Positions 9,587-20,501 are shown, numbered from the stretch's first letter. The stretch: 64,000 nt of DNA from Arion vulgaris (GCA_020796225.1 CM036771.1:31750703-31814702); one strand, 5' to 3'. The notes: generated from the sequence alone by a model not told the origin. Program-made: numbers and translations.

Positions 9587-12500
9587 TGTATTAGTTGTAG
9601 CATAGACTCGATGTTGCAGTGTCAGGAGTGTATTAGTTGTAGCATAAGAACCGATCTTGCAGTGTCAGGAGTGTATTAGTTGCAGCATAAGAACACGATC
9701 TTGCAGTGTCAGGAGTGTATTAGTTGTAGCATAAGAGCACGATCTTGCAGTGTCAGGAGTGTATTAGTTGTAGCATAAGAACTCGATGTTGCAGTGTCAG
9801 GAGTTTATTAGTTGTAGCATAAGAACTTGATGTTGCAGTGTCAGGAGTTTATTAGTTGTAGCATAAGAACTCGATGTTGCAGTGTCAGGAGTGTATTAGT
9901 TGTAGCATAAGAACTCGATGTTGCAGTGTCAGGAGTTTATTAGTTGTAGCATAAGAACTCGATGTTGCAGTGTCAGGAGTGTATTAGTTGTAGCATAAGA
10001 ACTCGATGTTGCAGTGTCAGGAGTGTATTAGTTGTAGCATAAGAACTCGATGTTGCAGTGTCAGGAGTGTATTAGTTGTAGCATAAGAACTCGATGTTGC
10101 AGTGTCAGGAGTGTATTAGTTGTAGCATAAGAACTCGATGTTGCAGTGTCAGGAGTGTATTAGTTGTAGCATAAGAACCGATGCTGCAGTGTCAGGAGTG
10201 TATTAGTTGTAGCATAAGAACTCGATGTTGCAGTGTCAGGAGTGTATGAGTTGTAGCATAAGAACTCGATGTTGCAGTGTCAGGAGTGTATGAGTTGTAG
10301 CATAAGAACTCGATGTTGCAGTGTCAGGAGTGTATTAGTTGTAGCATAAGAACTCGATGTTGCAGTGTCAGGAGTGTATTAGTTGTAGCATATGAACTCG
10401 ATATTGCAGTGTCAGGAGTGTATTAGTTGTAGCATAAGAACTCGATGTTGCAGTGTCAGGAGTGTATTAGTTGTAGCATAAGAACTCGATGTTGCAGTGT
10501 CAGGAGTGTATTAGTTGTAGCATAAGAACTCGATGTTGCAGTGTCAGGAATGTATTAGTTGTAGCATAAGAAGCTCGATGTTGCAGTGTCAGGAGTGTAT
10601 TAGTTGTAGCATAAGAACTCGATGGTGCAGTGTCAGGAGTGTATTAGTTGTAGCATAAGAACTCGATGTTGCAGTGTCAGGAGTGTATTAGTTGTAGCAT
10701 AAGAACTCGATGTTGCAGTGTCAGGAGTGTATGAGTTGTAGCATAAGAACTCGATGTTGCAGTGTCAGGAGTGTATTAGTTGTAGCATAAGAACTCGATG
10801 TTGCAGTGTCAGGAGTGTATTAGTTGTAGCATAAGAACTCGATGTTGCAGTGTCAGGAGTGTATTAGTTGTAGCATAAGAACTCGATGTTGCAGTGTCAG
10901 GAGTGTATTAGTTGTAGCATAAGAACTCGATGTTGCAGTGTCAGGAGTGTATTAGTTGTAGCATAAGAACTCGATGTTGCAGTGTCAGGGTTATTAGTTG
11001 TAGCATAAGAACTCGATGTTGCAGTGTCAGGAGTGTATGAGTTGTAGCATAAGAACTCGATGTTGCAGTGTCAGGAGTGTATTAGTTGTAGCATATGAAC
11101 TCGATGTTGCAGTGTCAGGAGTGTATTAGTTGTAGCATAAGAACTCGATGTTGCAGTGTCAGGAGTGTATTAGTTGTAGCATAAGAACTCGATGTTGCAG
11201 TGTCAGGAGTGTATTAGTTGTAGCATAAGAACTCGATGTTGCAGTGTCAGGAGTGTATTAGTTGTAGCATATGAACTCGATGTTGCAGTGTCAGGAGTGT
11301 ATTAGTTGTAGCATAAGAACTCGATGTTGCAGTGTCAGGAGTGTATTAGTTGTAGCATAAGAACTCGATGTTGCAGTGTCAGGAGTGTATTAGTTGTAGC
11401 ATAAGAACTCGATGTTGCAGTGTCAGGAATGTATTAGTTGTAGCATAAGAACCGATGTTGCAGTGTCAGGAGTGTATTAGTTGTAGCATAAGAACTCGAT
11501 GTTGCAGTGTCAGGAGTGTATTAGTTGTAGCATATGAACTCGATGTTGAAAGTGTCAGGAGTGTATTAGTTGTAGCATAAGAACTCGATGTTGCAGTGTC
11601 AGGAGTGTATGAGTTGTAGCATAAGAACTCGATGTTGCAGTGTCAGGAGTGTATTAGTTGTAGCATAAGAACTCGATGTTGCAGTGTCAGGAGTGTATTA
11701 GTTGTAGCATAAGAACTCGATGTTGCAGTGTCAGGAGTGTATTAGTTGTAGCATAAGAACTCGATGTTGCAGTGTCAGGAGTGTATTAGTTGTAGCATAA
11801 GAACTCGATGTTGCAGTGTCAGGAGTGTATTAGTTGTAGCATAAGAACTCGATGTTGCAGTGTCAGGAGTGTATGAGTTGTAGCATAAGAACTCGATGTT
11901 GCAGTGTCAGGAGTGTATGAGTTGTAGCATAAGAACTCGATGTTGCAGTTTCAGGAGTGTATTAGTTGTAGCATAAGAACTCGATGTTGCAGTGTCAGGA
12001 GTGTATTAGTTGTAGCATAAGAACTCGATGTTGCAGTGTCAGGAGTGTATGAGTTGTAGCATAAGAACTCGATGTTGCAGTGTCAGGAGTGTATTAGTTG
12101 TAGCATAAGAACTCGATGTTGCAGTGTCAGGAGTGTATTAGTTGTAGCATAAGAACTCGATGTTGCAGTGTCAGGAGTGTATTAGTTGTAGCATAAGAAC
12201 TCGATGTTGCAGTGTCAGGAGTGTATTAGTTGTAGCATAAGAACTCGATGTTGCAGTGTCAGGAGTGTATTAGTTGTAGCATAAGAACTCGATGTTGCAG
12301 TGTCAGGAATGTATTAGTTGTAGCATAAGAGCACGATGTTGCAGTGTCAGGAGTGTATTAGTTGTAGCATAAGAACTCGATGTTGCAGTGTCAGGAGTGT
12401 ATTAGTTGTAGCATATGAACTCGATGTTGCAGTGTCAGGAGTGTATTAGTTGTAGCATAAGAACTCGATGTTGCAGTGTCAGGAGTGTATGAGTTGTAGC

Positions 12501-12788
12501 ATAAGAACTCGATGTTGCAGTGTCAGGAGTGTATTAGTTGTAGCATAAGAACTCGATGTTGCAGTGTCAGGAGTGTATTAGTTGTAGCATAAGAACTCGA
12601 TGTTGCAGTGTCAGGAGTGTATTAGTTGTAGCATAAGAACTCGATGTTGCAGTGTCAGGAGTGTATTAGTTGTAGCATAAGAACTCGATGTTGCAGTGTC
12701 AGGAATGTGAATTTGTGCATAAGAACTCGATGTTGCAGTGTCAGGTGTATTAGTTGTAGCATAAGAACTCGATTTGCAGTGTTAGAGA
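9587..12788. repeat. 44-bp satellite array, about 72 copies
   Basis: The unit is TGTATTAGTTGTAGCATAAG plus 24 bases ending GCAGTGTCAGGAG. Copies are almost identical. Variant units (TGTATGAG, CATATGAAC, AGGAATG) recur about every 880 bp, which indicates higher-order organisation of 20 monomers. The right boundary is a degenerate half unit (TTTGCAGTGTTAGAGAATG) that matches the single copy at 8.5 kb better than it matches the array. No open frame spans it. Confidence 0.98.
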
Positions 12789-12838
12789 ATGTGAATTGCA
12801 TAACAATACATGTTTAATTAAGAAGAACTGTCCAATTT

Positions 12839-12915
12839 TCAAACCAAATACGTTAGCAAATACGTTAGCAAATACGTTAGCAAATACGTTAGCAAACACG
12901 TTAGCAAATGAAGAT
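12839..12915. repeat. 12-bp tandem repeat, about 6 copies
   Basis: AAATACGTTAGC is repeated with one A/C variant near the end. It encodes short stop-free frames on the minus strand with no protein meaning. Confidence 0.95.
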
Positions 12916-12987
12916 ATATTAAAAAGTAACAAATTGTGCGTCGATTGACACCATTATAAAAAGACGGAGATAAAGGTAGATTGGGCA

Positions 12988-13082
12988 TGCATGTCGTATG
13001 CCAGTAGAGGGCAGTGGTGCATGTCGTATGCCAGTAGAGGGGCAGTGGATGCATGTCGTATGCCAGTAGAGGGGCAGTGGGT
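12988..13082. repeat. 31/32-bp tandem repeat, 3 copies
   Basis: GCATGTCGTATGCCAGTAGA begins at 12988, 13019 and 13051. Confidence 0.95.
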
Positions 13083-13187
13083 AGGACAGATCTTCGATGA
13101 GCAGCGGATTAGGAGAAAATAGAAGAACTGTGGACAGAGATATGAAAGATTGTGATCTGACATGGGAACTTTTTTTCTTTCTTTTAA

Positions 13188-13262
13188 ATGGTCCTGTTTT
13201 GCCTCACAGCGTCAGAAGAAGAAGAGATTTCTAGAACGGGCTTTTGTGTGCGCTTCATAAAC
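13188..13262 (-). mobile_element. LINE-B 3' terminal fragment
   Basis: TTGCCTCACAGCGTCAG...GATTTCTAGAACGGGCTT is the LINE-B end (RSRNLFL plus the 3' untranslated part), also seen at 5330, 29500 and 42690. Only about 75 bases remain. Confidence 0.75.
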
Positions 13263-13377
13263 AGAAATGGCAAACAAATAGTAGAAACGTAAAACAACGG
13301 CAATAATAGAATTATCTTGTGGAAGATGTATGAATCAAAACGGGAAAGGAAGAAGATATAGATATAGTGTTCAAATC

Positions 13378-14214
13378 TCTGTCACGTCTAATCTACAGTA
13401 GCCTAATCTACAGTAGCCTAATCTACAGTAGCCTAATCTACAGTAGCCTAATCTACAGTAGCCTAATCTACAGTAGTCTAATCTACAGTAGCCTAATCTA
13501 CAGTAGCCTAATCTACAGTAGCCTAATCTACAGTAGCCTAATCTACAGTAGCCTAATCTCTACAGTAGCCTAATCTACAGTAGCCTAATCTCTACAGTAG
13601 CCTAATCTCTACAGTAGCCTAATCTCTACAGTAGCCTAATCTACAGTAGCCTAATCTCTACAGTAGCCTAATCTCTACAGTAGCCTAATGTACAGTAGCC
13701 TAATCTCTACAGTAGCCTAATCTACAGTAGTCTAATCTCTACAGTAGCCTAATCTACAGTAGCCTAATCTACAGTAGCCTAATCTCTACAGTAGCCTAAC
13801 TCAGTGCCAACTACAGTAGCCAATCTACAGAGCCTAATCTACAGTAGCCTAATCTAAGTAACTAATCACAGAGCAATCTACAGAGCTAATCACAGTGCAA
13901 CCTATCTACAGTAACCTAATCTACAGTAGCCTAATCTACAGTAGCCTAATCTACAGTAGCCTAATCTACAGTAGCCTAATCTCTACAGTAGCCTAATCTA
14001 CAGTAGCCTAATCTCTACAGTAGCCTAATCTACAGTAGTCTAATCTCTACAGTAGCCTAATCTACAGTAGCCTAATCTACAGTAACCTAATCTACAGTAG
14101 CCTAATCTACAGTAGCCTAATCTACAGTAGCGTAATCTCTACAGTAGCCTAATCTACAGTAACCTAATCTACAGTAACCTAATCTACAGTAGCCTAATCT
14201 ACAGTATCCTGTGT
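13378..14214. repeat. 15/17-bp minisatellite
   Basis: Mixed 15-bp (TAATCTACAGTAGCC) and 17-bp (TAATCTCTACAGTAGCC) units, about 52 in all. An indel-rich island at 13795-13915 breaks the pattern. Right of the island, the mixture of 15s and 17s resembles the left side, as if a block had been duplicated. Confidence 0.97.
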
Positions 14215-14290
14215 TTGGTCATTTGTGTTTTCGGAGTCTTCTAATACTTGTACACTATCTATTTATTGCTCACATTCCACAGTATATCCC
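14205..14290 (+). mobile_element. SINE-I fragment
   Basis: CCTGTGTTTGGTCATTTGTG, CTAATACTTGTACACTATCT and ATTTATTGCTCA match 23030-23110 and the reverse complements at 27740 and 62610. It starts inside the last array unit. Confidence 0.7.
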
Positions 14291-14562
14291 AATCTTCTTC
14301 TTCTTCCAACGCTCCATATCGCCCACTTGTTAAACCATGCTTTGTCATCTGTATGTGACCTAGCCTAAGAGCGATTGCGCGTTGTGCCAGTTATGCGCCT
14401 ACAAGTAGGCCAGCACTTCCGAGTTCTGCGACGCTTTTTATTTACTAGGGTAGCTTCTCTACGCCCATAACTCATTCAGCACTTACGACATGCCTTGTAG
14501 GTGGCAGTGTTACTATTCTTTACTCCCCTTGTGAGTCCCGGCAGCACACAGGGGGTATCCCA
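14286..14562 (-). mobile_element. SINE-C
   Basis: Reads on the minus strand from a tRNA-like head near 14560 to a (GAA)n tail at 14293. Diagnostic blocks are CTACAAGGCATGTCGTAAG, AAGCTACCCTAGTAAATAAA, GGCCTACTTGTAGGCGCATA and AGTGGTCGATATGGAGCG-type. About 270 bp. Confidence 0.85.
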
Positions 14563-14788
14563 ATCTAAGAATTGAACATGAACTATCTACTCGTAGGTTG
14601 TACGGTAAGTGCTCTACCGATGATATATTCAGATAGCCCTAAGCTACCTGTAAATGACTGATCCACTATTGGAGAGTTCTTGTATCAAAGACGTGAACCA
14701 GTAGAAGTTTTCCCACTTAAAACATCGATCTGTATCGTTGTCATTCGTATACTCAGAGTGAAAACACATGGCCAATACCCATATCAGT

Positions 14789-15191
14789 CAGTCCAAGACA
14801 AAGCTATATGGAGATGTATATGTACTCCGGTTGACCACTAACTACTTTAAACGTATACAAATCGATGTCAGTCCAAGACAAAGCTATATGGAGATGTATA
14901 TGGACTCCGGTTGACCACTAACTACTTTAAACGTATACAAATCGATGTCAGCCAAAGACAAGCTATATGGAGTGGAGATGTATATGTACTCCGGTTGACC
15001 ACTAACTACTTTAAACGTATACAAATCGATGTCAATCCAAGACAAGCTATATAGAGATGTACATGGACTCTGGTTGACCACTAACTACTTTAAACGTATA
15101 CAAATCGATGTCAGTCCAAGACAAGCTATATAGAGATGTACATGGACTCTGGTTGACCACTAACTACTTTAAACGTATACAAATCGATGTC
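14789..15191. repeat. 80-bp tandem repeat, 5 copies
   Basis: CAGTCCAAGACAAAGCTATA-type starts lie at 14789, 14869, 14949, 15033 and 15112. Copies differ by a 5-bp AGTGG insertion and a few substitutions. The array stops at TGTCTGAAAACGTTGGAAGA, followed by a (GAA)n run like a SINE-C tail. Confidence 0.95.
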
Positions 15192-15694
15192 TGAAAACGT
15201 TGGAAGAAGAAGAAGAAGAAGTATACTCTTATATCCAGCTGTGTGCAAGGCCGTGCAGTGCTCTGATACAGAGAAGCGGCGCATCAGGCAGCCCGTAAGG
15301 AGGAGGGCGGCATAAGCAGCAAAATTACAATCACAATTGAAGGTTATTTAAAAGAAAAAACATATAAGGGGCGGCATTTCGAAGACTTGCATCACAATGA
15401 GAAAATATACCGCATGACCCTGGCTGCGTGTATCGTTGCTTTTACCATCCCGTATTCACTTCAGTACACAGAAATCATTTTGGCCCCCTCTGGTGTTTCT
15501 CCATTTAGCTAACACTATCCTCCTATTATTCTCTTCTCACTAGTACACATAAGATTAGATGTGATCTTATGGTATACATATATCAACATATACTGCTTTT
15601 TATAGCATTGCTTTCTTGAAGATGTGCTTGCCATTTTAATATATTTGGTTTCAACTACTGTTCAGGAAATCTTTATATTCTTACATATAACCAC
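15192..15694. other. No recognisable feature
   Basis: A GAA run at 15205-15222, then unique-looking sequence. The frame at 15624-15818 crosses into SINE-E and is not a gene. Confidence 0.5.
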
Positions 15695-15962
15695 ACAAGA
15701 TGGCGCCTATAACTTAAGCGGCAATGAGTTCGATCGCAACCAATGCATGCCTGGTTCAATAAACCGCGGAGGTCAATTTGGAAGCAAATTCGTTCCCGTG
15801 GATTTTTACAAGCGGTAAAAATATACCTCACCGCTCAGAAAGCAAGGGCAAACTACTGAACGTATAAGTGGTAGCTAGAAATTCGACGACTCGTTGTTTA
15901 CTGCGGTTGATGGCGACGTCTTGTAAATGATATGCCACGACTTTTGTTTTAACATAAAACAA
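15695..15962 (+). mobile_element. SINE-E
   Basis: Blocks in order: GAGTTCGATCGCAACC, GGTTCAATAAACC (box B position), TTTGGAAGCAAATTCGTTCC, TTTTTACAAGCGGTAAAAAT, GGCAAACTACTGAACGTATA, TTTACTGCGGTTGATGGCGA and ATATGCCACGACTTTTG. Five other copies occur at 26216, 27430, 43978, 54668 and 56822. Confidence 0.85.
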
Positions 15963-16079
15963 TAGATGCGAAACATAAACAAAGAATAAAGGATAAGACA
16001 ATGACAAGAAAGGAGGTAGGCTTTTATAAATATTAAAGCTGTAAGCCTTGGAGTTAAAACAAGGCTAGCCATATTCATG

Positions 16080-16945
16080 AGAGTTATTCAGTGCTACATA
16101 GATCTAATACTGACATACGGATGCGAATCATGGACAGTAAAGAAACAGATGGAAAAATCTCCGGAAGCCAAAGAGATGTGGTTTTACAGAAGAATAATCC
16201 TAATCCGAAACGACCTCACCCAGTAATCAAAGTAGTAAATGCTCTTTGGCGTAGATCCAAGCCCAAATATACGGCATTAAAAGATCACTAAAGAGTGTTA
16301 CTCTACGATGTGTATGGAACGACATCATTAAAGGCAGGAAATCCGATAGAGAAGTCGAACTTCACTAATCAACACTGGCCGTAAAAGTACTGATAGTGCG
16401 AGGACTCAATGCAAGTGTTTCGTGGACAACAGGTTTCCTGTAACGATCACACTTGACGGACCTAAACTTACAGTACCTCTGAAGAGGGCGAGGTCGACCC
16501 CATGGTGAGGGACACCGGTAAAATGGTAAGTAAGTCTCACGCAAAACTCAGTCAGAAACATTATGACTTCCGCCTGAACTAACAGCGGGCGTTAGCAGAA
16601 GAGGAAGAAGACAAACAGAAGAATTTTGAGAATCCTACGGACTGCTAAAATGACAAATGTGGAAGTGTTGAAGGAGGCCAAGACACAGAGAAAGCTTATC
16701 AATATAAGAAAGAGGCAATCATCCTTTTTCGAACATGTGATGATAAAGAGAGGCCTACAACACATTGTGACACCCGATAAAAATCGAGGAAGACAAGGCA
16801 GAGGAAGACAGAGAGAAAATGTTGGACAGTTTGACTTCATGGCACGAAAGAGCGTCAACATCTGAGGTGATAGCAAACACCAGGGACAGAGATTTATGGA
16901 CATCCATGATCCTCTACGCCAGCCGACACGGTAACTGATGATGGT
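16080..16945 (+). mobile_element. LINE-E C-terminal remnant, split by a 419-bp insertion
   Basis: Left part: RVIQCYIDLILTYGCESW, then MEKSPEAKEMWFYRR. Right part: MRILRTAKMTNVEVLKEAKT, KRQSSFFEHVMIKRGLQHIV, GRQGRGRQRENV and, frame-shifted, RDRDLWTSM-like followed by YASRHG-stop near 16935. The order TYGCESW...RIL...FFxHVMxRxGLxHIVTxxK...GRQR...YASRHGT is the common C-terminal part of animal endonuclease/reverse-transcriptase LINEs. The insertion separates RR from IL with a repeated ACAGAAGAAT. Other pieces lie at 8572 and 60790. Confidence 0.8.
16196..16614. mobile_element. 419-bp insertion of unknown family
   Basis: Flanked by exact ACAGAAGAAT copies at 16186-16195 and 16615-16624 inside LINE-E. 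The right end is purine-rich (AGCAGAAGAGGAAGAAGACA), like the GAA tails of SINE-C/D. No other copy is in the window. Box B is not obvious. It is probably a SINE in plus orientation. Confidence 0.65.
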
Positions 16946-17340
16946 GATGAACCATATTTTATATGTGTAATTCTGCGTTGTCACAACACAGTTTCAACAC
17001 ATGTGTACGTTTATATTCTAAGCTAACACGACAATATCTACAACTTGACCTGGTTGCAATCAAAGTCAATAGCAACAGAGAACTTTGTGACAATCAATAC
17101 AGTTCGAATTTCGCCATAGGTATTCAGTAACATCTGGCAATATAGTATTCAGTATTCAGGTATTCAGTAACAGCTGGCAATATAGTATCTCCGGAGACGA
17201 TCAATAATGTATTGATCCAACCAAACCCCTCACATTTCCACGCACACACTCTGGCACACACTCCCACACACACACACCTCTACCTCAAATATTATTTCTA
17301 CCATCTTAAACTAAAATCAAGGTAAACCTTAGCAGATCGT
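16946..17340. other. No recognisable feature except a small duplication
   Basis: TATTCAGTAACATCTGGCAA at 17120 recurs as TATTCAGTAACAGCTGGCAA near 17160. The remainder has a CA-rich run near 17240-17275. Confidence 0.5.
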
Positions 17341-17582
17341 CCTCGAGCGCTCCATATCAACCACTTGTTAACCACACTTTGTGATTTGTATGTGGATCTG
17401 TACCTAAGAGCGGTTTGTAAGTTGTGCCAGTTATGCGCCTTCAAGTAGGCCAGCACATCCGATTTCTGAGACGTTTTTTATTTACTAGGGTAGCTCTACT
17501 TCAGTCGCCTCTTACGACGTGCCTTGTAGGTCACAGTCTTACTATTTTTGCTCCCCTGTGAGCCCTGGCAACACACAGGCGT
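17341..17582 (-). mobile_element. SINE-C
   Basis: GAGCGCTCCATATCAACCAC, TTATGCGCCTTCAAGTAGGC, GACGTTTTTTATTTACTAGG, CTTACGACGTGCCTTGTAGG and CCTGGCAACACACAGGCG follow the SINE-C order on the minus strand. Confidence 0.88.
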
Positions 17583-17635
17583 CTTAGTAGATAAAGCAAT
17601 ATATTAGCAAGAAGATACAAGACAGATTCCTTTCA

Positions 17636-17658
17636 CGGATAGATAGATAGATAGATAG

Positions 17659-17697
<39 letters not shown>

Positions 17698-17698
17698 A
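17636..17698. repeat. (GATA)n(TA)n(GA)n microsatellite
   Basis: GATA x5, TA x7-8 and GA x11 in series. Confidence 0.97.
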
Positions 17699-17799
17699 AT
17701 GACTAATAGATGTTATGTTATGTTATGTGAACCAATATGTACATAAGTGTTCTGATCTCTTCCTCAGTATGTCTCTCATACAGAGCACGACAACAAACC

Positions 17800-18015
17800 A
17801 CACCGTACGAAGGTTGTGGGTTTGAATCTGGATTGCGACGTTCTGTTCAAGAGTGTATTTTTTTCAGAGACCTCTAGGATTTGTGCCGGAGCTATGAAGT
17901 TCGTGCTTTGTGCAACACTCTCGGCAGGTGGCGTGCCATTTCTGCCCGATAGGAACTGAGTCATATTGGGTAAAACCTGGTGCAATGAAGTCAACCCTTC
18001 GGCTGTAGACATTTT
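17800..18015 (+). mobile_element. SINE-A, 5' end diverged
   Basis: GAAGGTTGTGGGTTTGAATC (box B), CGACGTTCTGTTCAAGAGTG, TTCGTGCTTTGTGCAACACT, CTCGGCAGGTGGCGTGCCAT and GGTGCAATGAAGTCAACCCT. It ends in a T run that leads directly into the next array. Confidence 0.88.
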
Positions 18016-18018
18016 TTT

Positions 18019-18556
18019 AGAACTACAAGAAATGTGTTTTATCTTTACAAGAACAAGGGTAGAACTACAAAAGTGTGTTTTCAACCTTCAAAAGCAAGAG
18101 TAGATTCTACAAGAATGGTTTTTAACCTTTACAAGAACAAGAGTAGAACTACAAGAAATGTGTTTTTACCTTTACAAGAACAAGGGTAGAACTACAAGAA
18201 ATGTGTTTTTATCTTTACAAGAACAAGAGTAGAACTACAAGAAATGTGTTTTTATCTTTACAAGAACAAGAGTAGAACTACAAGAAATGTGTTTTTACCT
18301 TTACAAGAACAAGAGTAGAACTACAAGAAATGTGTTTTTATCTTTACAAGAACAAGAGTAGAACTACAAGAAATGTGTTTTTATCTTTACAAGAACAAGG
18401 GTAGAACTACAAGAAATGTGTTTTTATCTTTACAAGAACAAGAGTAGAACTACAAGAAATGTGTTTTTATCTTTACAAGAACAAGAGTAGAACTACAAGA
18501 AATGTGTTTTTATCTTTACAAGAACAAGAGTAGAACTACAAGAAATGTGTTTTTAC
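18019..18556. repeat. 43-bp minisatellite, about 12 copies
   Basis: The unit begins AGAACTACAAGAAATGTGTT and ends AAGAACAAGAGT (for example 18145 and 18188). The array begins at the 3' T tail of the SINE-A copy. First units are diverged, later ones almost identical, and the last fades into unique sequence at 18556. Confidence 0.97.
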
Positions 18557-18904
18557 ATTTTGAAACTAAGAAAAACAGGAGATTTACAATGAATACAGAA
18601 AAGAACCATAACTTGCTAACACCTACGCTTTATTTAAATGTTAAATTAGAAGAAATGTGTATCAAATTGGTCAATACACACATGACAAAAAAACTAGATT
18701 TTACAGTAGCAGAAACTGTTGACAGCCTGTATAATAGGGCAGAGAGAGAGAGAACAGAGAGAGAACAGAGAGAGAAGAGAGAGAGAGAGGAAAGAAATAA
18801 GTTAAAATGATTCTTGATGAAAAGGTCAGAAATAATTACAGTTGGTTATTGTCAATTTAACATGGTGTAAGAGCAATGTTGCTCAGTAACAGGCAATGGT
18901 GTAG
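18557..18904. other. Short open frame of doubtful meaning
   Basis: A plus frame continues from the array to 18810, including MNTEKNHNLLTPTLYLNVKL, and ends in an E/R-rich run made by a GAGA microsatellite. No known motif. Because it starts in a minisatellite and ends in a microsatellite I do not call it a gene. Confidence 0.4.
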
Positions 18905-19060
18905 ATTATACATGAGTGAGGTGAGTGGAGTGAGTGAGTGAGTGGAGTTAGTGTGTGAAGTTAGTGGTGAGTGGTGAGTGGTGAGTGAGTGAGTGAGTGA
19001 GTGAGTGAGTGAGTGAGTGAGTGAGTGAGTGAGTGAAGTTAGTGAGTGATAAGAATGAGT
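18905..19060. repeat. GAGT-type microsatellite
   Basis: GTGAGTGAGTGA runs, purest at 18978-19035, with GTTAGT interruptions. Confidence 0.97.
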
Positions 19061-19135
19061 GAGTAAATATTGTTGAGTTAGTAAGTGAAGTTAATGAGTA
19101 AGTGAGAGGAGGGAGCTTGAGTAGAGTTGGTGTGT

Positions 19136-19386
19136 GGGAGTCTGTGTGGCTAAGTGGTAGTTAATCCTTAGCCTTGCATTCCGAAGCTCGTGGGTTCGAA
19201 TCTCAACCGCACCATTCTGTTCACGATTGCATTTTTGTTCAAGAGACCCCTAGGATTGTTGCCGGAGCTATGGGCAATGCTCTCGGAAGGAGGCATGTCA
19301 TTTCTGCGGAGAGAGACCGAGCCATATAAGGCAATAACCCGACGAACTGAAGTCAATCTTTCGGCATTAGGCCTTTTAGAGTTAGT
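19136..19386 (+). mobile_element. SINE-A, near full length
   Basis: Head GGAGTCTGTGTGGCTAAGTG, box B GTGGGTTCGAATCTCA, then CCCCTAGGATTGTTGCCGG. A deletion removes the TTCGTGCTTTGTG part, leaving GGGCAATGCTCTCGGAAGG. The 3' part has AGACCGAGCCATATAAGGC and TCAATCTTTCGGC. Confidence 0.9.
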
Positions 19387-19867
19387 GTTGCGACGAAGGT
19401 AAACGTGTTGGCACCGTTGAAATCGCACGTTTAACCACTATTGCCGCAGCCTCCTCACGGTTTTCTCCAGATCTGATCTGATCCAGTCTGACCACCACAG
19501 ATATGTAGGTTTCCGCACATTGCCGTATTCATCTTAAACTGACCGACAATCAATGCTGTATCTGCAAATCTATCCGTTCTCTCATTACCACAAACACCCC
19601 CTTACCACGAGCAATAGATCTACTGGGGGAAAAGTCAGAATTATATAACAAAATAACTATGAGAAAAAAAAGAATGAACGAAAGAATACGAGATTAAGTT
19701 ATCTATTTCTTCACATACACTTTTTTTGCTGAAACTGGACGTAATGAATTATATGAACACTTGACAGAGGCTAGCATCAAATATCACAGTGCTAGAACAT
19801 TCATATAATTCAGATCCAATATCTTCTGCCCGGAAAGTAAATGACCCCGTGAACATTGACGTAGTAA
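19387..19867. other. No recognisable feature
   Basis: Unique-looking sequence. The frames reported on the minus strand near 19.75-20.3 kb belong to the next array. Confidence 0.5.
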
Positions 19868-20482
19868 TTGCATTTTCTTGCACCGATTGGTACGGGTGTT
19901 CGATGTTTTGGTTGTATTTTCTTGACCGTTGGTACTGAGAGTGTTCCCGATGGTCTTGAGTTGTATTTTCTTGCAACAATTGGTACGGGTGTTCGAGGTC
20001 TTGAGTTGTATTTTCGCAACAATTGTAGGTGTTCGAGGTCTTGAGTTGATTTTCTTGCACAATTGTACGGGTGTCGAGGTCTTGAGTTGATTTTCTGCAC
20101 ATTGGTACGGGTGTCGAGGTCTTGAGTTGTATTTTCTGCAACTAATTGGTACTGTGTGTTCGAGGTCTTGAGTTTACTTCTGCAACAATTGGAAGGTGTT
20201 CGAGGTCTTGAGTTGTATTCTGCAACAATTGGTAAGGTGTTCGAGGTCTGAGTTGTATTTTCTGCACCGATTGGTACGAGGTCTTGAGTTGTATTCTGCA
20301 AATTGGTACGGGTGTTCGAGGTCTTGAGTATTTCTCAACAATTAGTCGGTTGAGGTCTTGAGTTGTATTCTGCAACAATTGGTAGTGTTCGAGGTCTTAG
20401 TTGTACTTTCTGCAACAATTGGAAGGGTGTTCGAGGTCTTGAGTTGTATTTTGCAACAATTGTACGTGTTGAGGTCTGGTTG
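19868..20482. repeat. 44-bp minisatellite, degenerate
   Basis: The consensus unit contains TTGAGTTGTATTTTCTGCAA and GGTACGGGTGTTCGAGGT, about 14 copies. Many copies lack one to several bases, giving spacings of about 35 to 46. Its length equals that of the 9.6-kb satellite but the sequence is unrelated. Confidence 0.93.
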
Positions 20483-20501
20483 TATTGGAAATATTGAATT
20501 A

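Noticed and set aside
9587..12788. CRISPR-like array
   Set aside because: Units are directly contiguous, with no unique spacers, and the setting is animal DNA full of LINEs and SINEs.
18502..18810. 102-codon frame with a charged C-terminus
   Set aside because: It starts in a minisatellite and ends in a GAGA microsatellite; the charged tail is an artefact.
19150..19215. tRNA gene (box A/box B) at SINE heads, here and at 27430, 37340 and 55230
   Set aside because: No cloverleaf with a proper acceptor stem could be formed by eye, and each is followed by the same SINE body, so they are SINE promoters.
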